Below are positions 12,801-23,737 of a DNA stretch of 64,000 nucleotides, piece after piece. Within the stretch, counting starts at the first letter, position 1; each line of letters begins with the position of its first letter. The translations under genes and the position numbers were made by a program. This DNA is from Dendronephthya gigantea. Its lineage: Eukaryota; Cnidaria; Anthozoa; Malacalcyonacea; Nephtheidae. The DNA lies in contig NW_021163066.1 of assembly GCF_004324835.1 (NCBI RefSeq), positions 434,001-498,000 on the forward strand, given 5' to 3'. The notes beneath the pieces are model-generated. The model made no database searches. It had not been told where the DNA came from and worked only from the letters and a program-made list of their open reading frames with translations.

Positions 12801-14647
12801 TTTTGTGGGCGTCTTTTAAAAATGCGTAAATCTTCGCATGAATCGATGTGGGTCAATTGACCATGAAGAGCAGATACGAAATGACTATACGAATGGCGAA
12901 ATGTTTTGCTCATATCATATTGTCCATATTGCTTACCGCCACCTGCTGACTACTGTCGCTACAAAACAAACCCTGCTTCAACTTGAAGCATTGCCATGTT
13001 CCAGTTGTGAGTTTCCCAATTAAGTTTAGGCAATTCTAACACAAGCTATATTGCTATTTCATTCTCATTTCATAATCATTCTAGTGGATCATAGTTGAAA
13101 ATATGTGAAAACAAAACAAAACAGCAACGCAAGCTTTCATCGCGGTGCTTACCCTTGCCGAAAAAACTAAATCCGTAAAATTTCGTCGCGTAAACAAAGA
13201 ATTTGTACAACAGAATAAGTTTAAAAACCGGTACATTCCAAGCCCGTCCAATAGTTCCTGTATGGCCATTATGGAAAACAAGATGAGTTGCGATGATTTT
13301 TTGAGACCTATCAGAACTATTTGACAGAAGGTCATAGCTTTGCCAAATGTGCTGATAAAAAAATATACGTTTTAAGGTTTGCTGGGAATACAAAATATCT
13401 ATCGCTATAACCAAGACTGATTGCTTCAGTAAAGACAAATAAAGTTTTGAACAGATAACCTAACCATCATATATTAGTATAGTCCTAATTGTATATCAGG
13501 TGTTGAGTAAGGGGCCGTGCACGGAATTTCAGTTAGTGGCACTGTGGACGAGATTTTGAGCTTTCAAGAAAACCAATCGAGATTTATCTGAAAACAATAT
13601 CAGTAAATTGTACAACACATTTATCTTATTAATGGGTGTAAACTGAAGTTAGCTAAATATTCATTAACATGAATGATGTATTGTTTATAATATTGTGATT
13701 TTAACACAATTTTGATGAAATACTGTTGAAATGAGACGATCATTAAAAGCTCTAACATTGTTTATCTTACTGTATTTATCCAGCTAAAATTAACCTGAGT
13801 TTGGCCATGACTCGAGTTCAACATCAGGGAAACTCGTTAGGAGAACTTCAACAGGAAGCAAAATGGACTGACTTAGATTCGTTTTGCATGTGAAACAACC
13901 ACACATGAAGAAAAGGGAAATGAACAGTTTTCTGGCTGTTAAAAGTAATATAAATTTGCCAAAGGTCTTGCCACAAAATGACGTAAGCCTCTTCATTATG
14001 CGAATCAAAACTCCTAAATGTATGTCTGTTTGTTTCGCTTAAATCTGTCCCTATATTTCACCGGAACGAATGAAATTCGTTTCTTTTCACAATTAGTTGC
14101 AATGAGAGATTTTTGGATGGCTAAATCTTCGCTAGTTTTGCTGGCATATGATTTGAATTTAACTGCCATATTATTTTTAATGTACCCAAATAACCTTCTT
14201 CCCTCCCGTCCATTGGTCGTATAAATAACTATAACGGTCTAATAGCGGTTCTGGTTAGTATTAGGAACTGAGAGGTATCGGCTTGGCATCAGGAAAATAG
14301 ATTATCACGAAACAGTGTCCACTTTTAAAATTCCGAGTTTAATACAGTTTATACAAGCGAAGACGTCATATGACATTTAATACGACATAAAACCACAAAA
14401 AAACTGAGTCGGTTTAACAGATTTGAAAATATAATTTGAAATTATGATTTATGAATTCTTTTCAAAATATCACAGTATAAATAATAAATATCTTTTGATT
14501 AACAAATAGTGATTAATGACAAATATATTATAGACTACCTTAAATATATACCTGTAACTTTAAAATATCGTTTTAAATAATAATAAATCTAGCAAGATTT
14601 CCGTAGATTGTCTGTTCAATTTATACTGTGAATGATCACAATCAAGT
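9814..14647. other. 4.8-kb gap between the two convergent forkhead genes
   Basis: The left 400 bases are the AT-rich 3' untranslated region of the first forkhead gene. The rest has several open frames of 60-120 codons, but none has domain-like composition, conserved motifs or phase-compatible splice sites, and I reject them as genes. No tandem array or inverted-repeat element was seen. Regulatory elements for either gene may lie here but cannot be recognised by eye. Confidence 0.5.
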
Positions 14648-15394
14648 TTAGAATTGACTATAGCTTATGTAAAACGGTTGGTCGTGAAAGTTTTGTCCTA
14701 GGATGAAGCAGTTCGTATGAATGGATTGTACCAAATATTTCCCAGCGAAACTAGTCAGGTGACTAGGCAAACAATGCAGACCGATTGGAGGCAACAGGTA
14801 CTGGGGACTAGGCACTAGGCTCCTGTCTTGTGTTTCATAATTCTGGTAAAGCATTTTAGTTCCTTCCGTGGTCAGGTCGATGCTGCCTAATCCTGGATAA
14901 GACTTCATGGCCAGATTTTGTTCACCATATAACTCAAAGTGATGTTTCGAGTCGATATGCTGTATACTAGCCGAGCTACTTTCCAATTTTAAACCAGACT
15001 CGTACCCACGACTTGTGTAGCTCGAACGCGTAGAGGTTTTGGCGCGAAATCGTCGTCGTCGTCTTAACAAGCTCCCATGATTGAACATTCCACCTGACTG
15101 TGGGTGTAAAGCCCAAAAATTCCCCTTGCCTGGAACGCCAAACACGTGTCGAGGGACCTTGATAAAGCAATCATTTAGGGACAAATTATGTCGTACTGTA
15201 TTCTGCCACTTTTGACGGTTTTGACGAAAATACGGAAAATTAGCGACAATGTATTCGTACACTTCGTTGAGGGTGGCCATTTGCAAGGGGCTGTTCTTGA
15301 TAGCGAGGGTAATAAGGGCAATGTAGGATAGAGGTGGTTTTGATGAGGACGTTGTTTGTTTGCTATCCATCACGGTGTTACTCAAATAAGACAT
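14648..15394 (-). CDS. second forkhead-box transcription factor, paralogue of the 9-kb gene
   Basis: A single-exon nuclear protein of 248 residues; the forkhead domain starts at residue 19 ([14 protein letters not shown]) and runs to about residue 118. Its recognition helix reads [18 protein letters not shown], changed at two positions from the neighbour. [18 protein letters not shown] has the same one-residue insertion before PGKG as the gene at 9 kb, and [11 protein letters not shown] corresponds to that gene's [11 protein letters not shown]. These shared oddities make the two genes sister duplicates. No eh1-like motif is visible in this copy, so its regulatory output may differ. Two in-frame ATGs (residues 1 and 9) could start it. 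The genes point toward each other. Confidence 0.9.
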   Translation of the reverse strand: MSYLSNTVMDSKQTTSSSKPPLSYIALITLAIKNSPLQMATLNEVYEYIVANFPYFRQNRQKWQNTVRHNLSLNDCFIKVPRHVFGVPGKGNFWALHPQSGGMFNHGSLLRRRRRFRAKTSTRSSYTSRGYESGLKLESSSASIQHIDSKHHFELYGEQNLAMKSYPGLGSIDLTTEGTKMLYQNYETQDRSLVPSPQYLLPPIGLHCLPSHLTSFAGKYLVQSIHTNCFILGQNFHDQPFYISYSQF

Positions 15395-16983
15395 GGTAAA
15401 GGTAACTATCGATCTCCTTGAACTTCACCTCAACTCGACGATTGCTCAGTTCAACGCCGTGGTATTGTAACCAAATGTCGAAGATATGTCTGATGCTATT
15501 GACAAAGCTTGGTGCTTTTGAAAGAGTCCAAATAAATTTCGTCACACAAGCGCAATTCAAAACTTTCCCAAGTCTTTCAAGCAGCAACTTGTTATACTTG
15601 TCTACTTTTCGTTTGTCCTTCAAACGGCGCGTTTCTTCCCTAGACTCTTGTAAATATCAACCTAACTTTAGATGCTCGTTCATTGAATTATCAGTTCTTC
15701 AATGGCTCTCTGCTTTATCTACCCAACTCCGTGATAATAGTTATTGTGTTTGTGGCGTCAGGAAAAACTCCTCTAATATTTCCGTTTTCGAGCGGTTCCG
15801 ACATCTTCCGAGATGACGCTTTATCAACACTCGTTGAAGTTCGAGGAAATTATCGCCTTCAGCTAAGTCACAAGAACTATCCAGAACTGTTTATCAGTTT
15901 CGTCCATTTTTAGATTGAATGAATATTTGCTATCTCCACTGTGGCAGTACGTACGTTTTCAGTGTGGTTCATAAGAATGATTCGATCATGCAGAGGTGGT
16001 ACATGTTTTTGAATGAGAGCTACCTTAAAGTGATCTGATGTTGTAAAAAACCTTCTTCAAAGTCTATCCTTTATTCTTGTTCATTCGACTGAATTCGAAC
16101 CAAGGTCATGGGCTGAAATGACGTGATAACCACGTTACAGGCCCCAACTCATACAGGCAGTGTTCAAATAAGTTTACCAGGCGGTTCTTTCATCTCGCTG
16201 TCCTACAATGCCTTACGAGGTCAAAAGGCAATGCGGCAAAGCAAAAACATGTCCTGTAGAATAAACTTATCATTAATTTGTTTGTGTTTAGAAATAAAAA
16301 TAGAAACGACCCTTGAGTTTAGTAAACACGCTGTGCAAAGGGAAGTTTGCGGTTCCGTGTTGGTAACAAAGTTGTTTCCGCCAGGAATGTCGACTCCTTT
16401 CACAAATATTTCTTTGTCACCCTTATCTTTGAACTGCAAATCAACTTTATCAACTGCAATTATTTGGACAAACCCTCGTCAAAATGAAGTCAATTTCTAG
16501 CTCTTCATTAGTGAAAGATAACGAACATTACAACCTTCGTACAAATATTCATATATTGTAAAGTACATATTAATGTTTTCATTAATACAAAGTCAGTATC
16601 ATGTTTTTTGTGGATCTTCAATAAACTCGTCTGCTTTAGTAGAGACTATACGTGCGCTGATTTGCGGGAATTTCAACCAATCTGTCACCAGGACGCGCGG
16701 TATTTGTAGTAAAATCACAATTATATTTATAAATTTTGTACATTTTCAAGAATGAACATATAACGCATATAGTTTTCATCTTAATCCAGCGCTATCACGC
16801 TATTAATCATCGACATTCTGTCGTTTTTTGAAACAAGCAGAGCTGCTAGAAACTCAGAGTTATTGTTGCCAAGTTCTTAGCCCGGCTGCGAAAATCACGC
16901 TTTTTCAATGACCAAGGTCAGGTTGACACCGCAAACACAGTTTGAATCTGAGAAAAGGAAATTTAATCTGTAATGAATAACAC
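15395..16983. other. upstream region of second forkhead gene and tail of SytA
   Basis: The first several hundred bases are the putative promoter side of the minus-strand forkhead gene. A partial family A repeat lies at 15962-16052. Open frames on the plus strand here (for example 16123-16500) have no recognisable family or splice structure and are not called. Confidence 0.5.
15962..16052 (-). repeat. family A repeat, partial, reversed
   Basis: One fragment reads GATCATGCAGAGGTGGTACA followed by TTGAATGAGAGCTACCTTAA and GTGATCTGATGTTGTA. This is the reverse complement of the family A unit seen at 6.6 kb and 51 kb, and it is truncated on both sides. Confidence 0.8.
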
Positions 16984-17462
16984 TTTATTTCCTAATCTTT
17001 GCAAATCGAAAGTGCGGATTATATTGAATTAGTTTGTTAAACAATAAGATAACAACTCATTTCCTTCAACAGATCGAGCAAGAATACTTGGCGCGTGTCT
17101 TGTAATTTCCTAGTTCGTTCTTGAATAGCTGCGTTGAAAACACGCCCTTTTTGATATCCTCGACTTCTCAAGAGTTCATGACACCAATATTTGACGTTTT
17201 CCGATATTCGATGATTCATACCGAGACAAACCTTGATACACCCCGTGATATGGGAAGATGATTCTTACAAGCAGCAATTTGCTTTGCAAGCTGCAACCTG
17301 TTTAAATACATGACAAGGGTACCAGTAGATGGTTGTGAAGCACCTGTGTACCTGAACAGCAAAACCGAATCATAGCGATGTTCATTGAGAGTTGAAAATG
17401 GATATAAGGGGTCAGATAAGAGCACGTTAGGATTCGATATGATTTAAATCCAAGTTGGACCA

Positions 17463-19674
17463 TCAAGTATAAAGGTTGTGCCACGCTTCCACATGCTTGC
17501 TGAGACATTTCATCATGCACATCCAATGTTCCTGACCGTTTTCTGATGATTCATAACCAATAACCGTTGCTCCGATACAACTTGATTTATTACTGTCAAT
17601 ACTGTTCATCACCTTCAACACAATCGTTGTGTAAGCTATCTGATCTGCGTTCAGATCAAAGTTAAATTTTTCGTTGAAAACCGGACTGCTGACTTTGCGT
17701 TTAACACGAGTGCTTCCACGATCCACGCGTGACCCTCCACAATACAACGCCAGTTTAACATAGGAGTCTATATAAGAGATATAAAACTGAAGTTATGTCA
17801 TGTAATATCATCCTCAGTAGCTGTACCTTTGCATTGATTCTAATGAACATTTTAATATGTTGACCATACACTCTTTATTGTGCAATCTAATATCTCTGTC
17901 GCCACTTACCAAATTTCTCTCGACCTTCACATTCCAGTTCTTTCGCCTTTTTAATTGTGACAATAAGACGCCCGCTGATTGGTCGATAACATAATGCCAG
18001 ATTGATTCTTCCACATTTAGTAACATTTCGCATCTAAACAAATTTCACCAATAAAACTTACTTATGTCATTGATAGTAACAATGAGTCAAAACAACCAGG
18101 TTGTGTGTAATCAATTATTAGTAAATGTACTAGTATTTGCTAAAATAGTATTATTACTTTTAAAAATCTTCAAAAAAGGAAATTCGAATTTAATAGTATA
18201 GACTTTTAACTGTTCTTTACCCAACCGAAACCAAAGTAGCAGTGCTGATACTAAGTACTAACCTCTGTGATCTTTGATTTCAAATCCGCCCATTGACTAA
18301 ATACCTTGTCCTGATTGGACGAGTATTTAGCCACGTGATATAACGGCACATAAACCTCACCAATGACGTGATCACCGTAAAATCCTTGCCAGGAGGTCGC
18401 CGCATTCACAACAGAAATCAAAAGCGTGTAGTTCGAAAAACGTTCGTAAGAAAACCCGGAAATCACAAAAGTTTCATTGAAGACAGGGTGCGCTGTCCTT
18501 TCAACGATTTTTGTCTTTTGCCAACAAAAGCGTTGTGGTAGCAGACTCACTTTAACAAAGCTACTTGGAGGTGTCTCATTATCCGCAGAAAATAAGTTGA
18601 TTGCTTTTGTGATTGTTACTTGAAGTTCATTTTTTTCTCGAATGTAATGCACAGAATATTTCAGTTTTCCTAAGACTGGGGGAATTTCAATTTTATGACT
18701 GGAAGCTTTACTGTCGTTTTTTATAGAGGAGATATTCTTAATACCGCTGTCCATGACGACAGAATGCACTGCAGGTGTTCGTTTTTCATTTTCAGAACCG
18801 CTGTCCAGAATATTGGAGTTAATCGCAGGCGAGGTTTGGTTAAGACCGCTGACTGGATTCACAGGATGTACCGCTGCCGTAATTCCTTCAGAATATTCTC
18901 TGTCTGAAATTGTGGGACTCGCAACATCCGGAACAGTCTTGCTTAAAGCGTCATGTCCACTGCTATTTTGCCCCGGGGCATTGCCTGACGAAGCTACATA
19001 ATCCTGATAAGTTTCTTCCGCGGTATCAATATTCCGGGTATCTAATGCCGAGGTGTTAGTCTCCCTAGAATCCCTTCCTGTCATTTCACTTGCCGTGGAA
19101 TAATTTCCGGATGAAGCACTTGTTGTTCTCGAACCACCAATGACGCCATCACCTGTGACGTCATTAGCACTGTGCCGCTCAGGAGCGGCCTGGGGACGAA
19201 GATTTTCACTCTCTCCAACCTCGACACATGTTTCCATTTTCTCGTGTAAATCTTCCTTTTCACTTCTATTTTCCATTGCAAGTCTTTCATCCATTTCCTC
19301 AACGGATTCACCCTCCGTTTCACTCTCAGACTCGCTTTCATCGCTTGAAAGAACGTCGTCGTTTACCGAGCCATATCTCGGAGGTGGTCGTATAAACTTC
19401 GGCCTTTGTCCTGGCAATTCTTCAGGTTTTGTAAAAGCAGTATCAAGCAAATCCTGACCCAAAACAATCCGGATTTTTTTCGCCGCCTCATTCTCTTTTT
19501 CTTCGCGAGATTTTTTACCCGTAATTTTTCGATACGATGTCACGAATGCCAGAACGATGACGTAACCCAAGGCGACGCCAAGGATGATGGGTAACGTGAT
19601 CAAAGTAGCCAAGCACAGGATACCCGAGTTCTTCCAAAGAAGACGACGGAGAAATGATTCAGGTTGCTCCGAGT
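17463..19674 (-). CDS. synaptotagmin-like protein SytA (anchor, linker, C2A, C2B)
   Basis: Membrane-anchored tandem-C2 protein of the kind that tethers or fuses vesicles. Exons 19674-18263, 18033-17910 and 17767-17463 join in frame (612 residues). A hydrophobic anchor (LATLITLPIILGVALG) is followed by a long acidic Ser/Glu-rich linker, C2A (from LGKLKYSVHY through PVFNETFVISGF) and C2B (GRINLALCY to EAWHNLYT, where WHNL matches the synaptotagmin WHxL motif). Loop aspartates that bind calcium in classical synaptotagmins are largely missing. TTTTCACTAG before 19674 is a good acceptor, but the frame stays open to an ATG at 19807, so the N-terminus is unsettled. AATAAA on the minus strand lies at 16989-16984. 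It is head-to-head with SytB, 4 kb away. Confidence 0.82.
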
Positions 19675-20995
19675 CTAGTGAAAAGAGGGAACGAGTTGAA
19701 TATAACTGAGGAACAAAGTTTGCGTGATATACTATGAAATCACTCGCGACAGTGGTTAACCAGAGACTGAAGGAGGCATTTGAATTATGAAATAGGCCTA
19801 AATGCATCGTTTATTTAATTTATTACAGGTTAAGACTTTGCTAAGCATGCATGAAATACGAAAACATTACACTACCTGGCATGTCATAACATAACATTAG
19901 TCAGTCTGGCATATGGACGTGATTCTGTGCTGAAGAATACTAGCTCAGTTTGAAAATTTCAATCTAAGCGTTTTAGCTTAAGTAAAATGTGGTTGTTCTT
20001 ACCTCTGCGAGATGTTAAAACAAGATCTGGAGTGAAACAATGACACGACATCTCAAGTAAAGCTTAATAAAGATCTATTCAACACTCCAGTCTTAGAGAA
20101 ATAGTTGTGTGCACAATGATACTATGCTGTCGAAAATTGATTACTTCGTTTTCGATCCTTTATCGCTTAAGCCCGCCACAAGGATTAGTTGTATTGCTTC
20201 TTTGTTTTAACACGTTTCATAACTAAATTGGCGAGTGATTCAATTGGTGAAAAAAATCACCAAAATATTTCAATAACAAGATAACAAACGGACGTAATTC
20301 ATATCAAAAGTCAATCGTCGATTTAGAAAGGTCCGTCGATTGAAAATATACCATCCGTTTAAAACTGATTGCGGTCGACCTGGCACGGAAAATCACGATA
20401 CAGCTAGTTGTTTTGTATAAATTACACCGTAAGGTTTCCCAGATTCATAGCATGGCCCTGGTTTCTACACGTTTTCATTTTTAATATCAACACAGCCGTC
20501 TTTTGCATAAATAACCTTATTTACATTTTGCTAGGAAACGCATTCTACTGAAAACTATGCAGCCTTGAGAGATTATTGTCACATTGTTACGAATTCCTAA
20601 TGTAAGCACAAGAAATCCTTTGTCTATGTAACAACTACATACAACTGGAACTACAATGCAGATTGAAATGCGTTGGGAACTGGTTACTCAGGCTAGGCGG
20701 TTCGTTTAAACTGTCAAATGCGAAAGTTTTATTACAAATATGCACGTGCAACCTTTCCTGGTTTCGATTTAGAGAGATTTTGTGCGAGCAAGGCGACCTA
20801 CCTTGCATTCTTTAGCCGGAAACTAATGTCACAACTTTTTCAAAAATACTTGAGTACCCTTTCTCATAAACGTCTTCCATACGTAGGATCTAAAAAGATG
20901 TACAGGATAAGCCTCAAATGGGAAACTTCAGTATCCTGAATAAGAGAGGGATCTCTGTGGAAAGTTTTACCCTTTAACATGAACAAAAAACGGAA

Positions 20996-21415
20996 ATTTG
21001 TTAGAAGATGTGAGGTGGTAGACATTGCAGAGAAGATGAGGGAAGCAAGGTTGAGATGATATGGACACGTAATCAGAAGAGATGAAGAAGGTATGGTCAG
21101 AGATATTATGAAATGAAGAGATCAGAAGAAGATGTGAGGTGGTAGACATTGCAGAGAAGATGAGGGAAGCAAGGTTGAGATGATATGGACACGTAATCAG
21201 AAGAGATGAAGAAGGTATGGTCAGAGATATTATGAAATGAAGAGATCAGAAGAAGATGTGAGGTGGTAGACATTGCAGAGAAGATGAGGGAAGCAAGGTT
21301 GAGATGATATGGACACGTAATCAGAAGAGATGAAGAAGGTATGGTCAGAGATATTATGAAATGAAGAGATCAGAAGAAGATGTGATAGACAGGTAGACAT
21401 TGCAAGAAAGATAAA
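20996..21415 (+). repeat. family D 124-bp tandem array derived from a LINE pol C-terminus
   Basis: Three near-identical 124-bp units and part of a fourth (starts near 21003, 21127, 21251, 21375). One frame reads EKMREARLR, a stop in place of the usual W, then YGHVIRRDEEGMV and RDIMK. This is the LRWYGHVxRRD-type C-terminal block of non-LTR retrotransposon (RTE/CR1-like) pol proteins. Each unit carries the same TGA at the W position, so the array expanded from one already damaged fragment. The near-identity of units indicates recent amplification. A reversed array of the same unit lies in a SytE intron. Confidence 0.8.
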
Positions 21416-22451
21416 GGTTATACTGAATTAAAAACTCAGTGCCAGGCTCACTAGTCACTTAGTCTTTAGTGCCACATGGGGGACAGATAATGCTAGTTAA
21501 TATGCTATATCAAAACATAGACCCGAGGATATTTTGAATAAATGTGACTGTCTGTTTCATGGCGCTAGAACGGCAGATACTATGCGAGGTCTTATATCAA
21601 CGAAACTTGGGAGAAAGCAGAGGGTGGTATATCTATTAGTCGAGATTCATGCATATTTCAAAAATATATCAATTGCATATCAAAAACAGCAATCAAAAAT
21701 ATTAATCTTGTAACTGGAATAAAAACAAGCGCGGTCATAAGAGGCATTATTTACCAAGAATTTGTAACTGGGAAACAATTTAAAAAATGTGAAACATAAA
21801 TTTGCGCTTTAAACTGCTCGCTTGCAAGAGAGTGTCTTTCTTAGCAGGAAAAACTAGGTTTATATGAAAATCTACGATCAAAACACGGATTGAAATATAT
21901 ACTGCTATTCAAATTTAAATGAGGCACATGTTGTTAGTTTGATTGAATAAATTTCACGGGGATCTGCACACATGAAGAAATACGACGAAGAATGAAAGTG
22001 GAATTATTTGTGACAGTGTAAGACATTTCTACATCGGAAATACAAACCGTGTCTATTCGTGGGACTTCAAAAAGGAAGAAAAAATCGCAAAGACTTCATT
22101 AAATATGAATATAACATGTGTTTTATATGAACAAAGCTGTGTTGTGATCAATATTATAAACTAAACACAGAACAGATACATTCATATGCAATCGGGAGAT
22201 TACTTTTGATACTCAGTGTTGTAAATTTACCTTGAGAAATTATCCAAAAATTTTCATTATATTCTGCAGAATGATTTTACGCTTGAGAAGATCACGTCGC
22301 TCACTCGGCCAGCAACCATGTTACGCTTCTGTTAACGGCTCTTGAAACGGTCCAGTTATGACGTCACAAAGAACTGTCTGGACTAAAATGAGTGAGAGAC
22401 TGGGTATGAAATAGATTTAATCATTCACTGCACGTTTTTAATGGATAGATT

Positions 22452-22890
22452 TTCTGGGATAGCTCTATCAGCTCTAAATTTTTATAGCGCAACCAGTTTT
22501 CTTTCTATCTGATAGCTCTATCAGTTCTAAACTGTTCTTCCTAGAGGTCCAGTAAGGATCATCTCTTATTGATCCAGTGATACTACAGGAGGAAACCTAA
22601 ACTAAATTAACTTTATTTATACTTGAAAGCTCTATCAATTCTAAACTGTTCTTCCTAGAGGTCCAGTAAGGATCATCTCTTATTGATCCAGTGATACTAC
22701 AGGAGGAAACCTAAACTAAACTAACTTTATTTATACTTGAAAGCTCTATCAATTCTAAACTGTTCTTCCTGGAGGTCCAGTAAGGATCATCTCTTATTAA
22801 TCCAGTGTTACTACAGGAGAAAACCTAAACTAAACAAACTTTATTTATACTCAGATAGCTCTATCAGTTCTAAACTATTCTTCCTAGAAG
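22452..22890 (+). mobile_element. family B element with internal tandem repeats
   Basis: Begins with a unique segment (GGATAGCTCTATCAGCTCTA, then TAGCGCAACCAGTTTTCTTT) and continues into about three tandem units of about 115-125 bp containing CTGTTCTTCCTAGAGGTCCA, GGATCATCTCTTATTGATCC and CTACAGGAGGAAACCTAAAC. The same unique left end adjoins the array at 57.1 kb in reverse orientation, so the boundary is a real element end. Short palindromes (GATAGCTCTATC) sit at unit joints. The layout resembles non-autonomous Helitron/Helentron-type elements with central repeats, but no class can be proved from sequence alone. Confidence 0.65.
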
Positions 22891-23737
22891 TTCATGTCTT
22901 ATTATTGATCGAGTATTGCCATTGAGGCGGGTATTTGTCTGAAACATTTTAGTTTTCCAAACTTCCGTGAGAAGTGAATTAAATTTAGAAACACACGGCA
23001 CGCGAAGGATATTTGACGTGATTGAAAAAGACAAGACGTGATCCAGTCATGCGTTGAATGTTTCTTGTTTCGTCGTTGCACAAACTCTGCACAAGAATAC
23101 AATGTTATTGTCGTCTTAAACGATGTACAACGGAGAAGGTAGGACAATCCATAAATGAAATAGATATTTATGTTGGTTTATAAAAATGTTTAGGTCTTTA
23201 TAACCGGAACGGGGAACAAGACAAAACAGCCACCTGTATCCGTACAAAATCTCCATATTTCTTTACTATATGAGAGCATTTCTTTAGGGCAGTACTAAAG
23301 ATATCATCCTATTTTTAAAGTTGAAAATACCTCCTATAATCCAGTGTTTTCTGAAAAAGACGAGCCACACTCCAGCGCATAATTTGATTTATTGTGTTGT
23401 AAAAGGCCATCCAACTTTGTACCTGTTATGTCTTGTGTCTCTCGTAAAGCTGGTCTGATCTGAGGTTGTGAAACACAGACATTCCCTGGTTCAAATCATT
23501 TCTCATAACGTTTCAAGACGAAACTCTTTAAACAACTTTTGCGGTTCCACTTCATCCTCTTGCCAGGAAACTCTTCAAACGCAACTACCCCTTCAACTTA
23601 TGCTGAATTATAAACACACAAATGAAGAAGTCCTGACGATTTAGAAACGATAACAAGACATCACTAGCTTCCAACCATGCTAGATCCTAAGTAATTAGGC
23701 AAAGTTTAAACATATCATTCCAATATCTCTTTTACAG

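Larger units (their letters stand above)
19808..23737. other. gap between divergent SytA and SytB
   Basis: Likely contains the 5' ends of both genes, whose first exons I could not fix. It holds the family D array (20996-21415) and the family B element (22452-22890). The open frame at 20718-20939 (+) has no recognisable motif and is not called. Confidence 0.55.

Noticed and set aside
13076-13438. 120-codon minus-strand open frame between the forkhead genes
   Set aside because: No family motif, no splice context, codon content typical of AT-rich noncoding DNA.
17037-17425. Minus-strand frames downstream of SytA that look mildly protein-like
   Set aside because: They lie after the SytA stop and before its AATAAA, most simply 3' untranslated sequence; no C2 or other domain is present.
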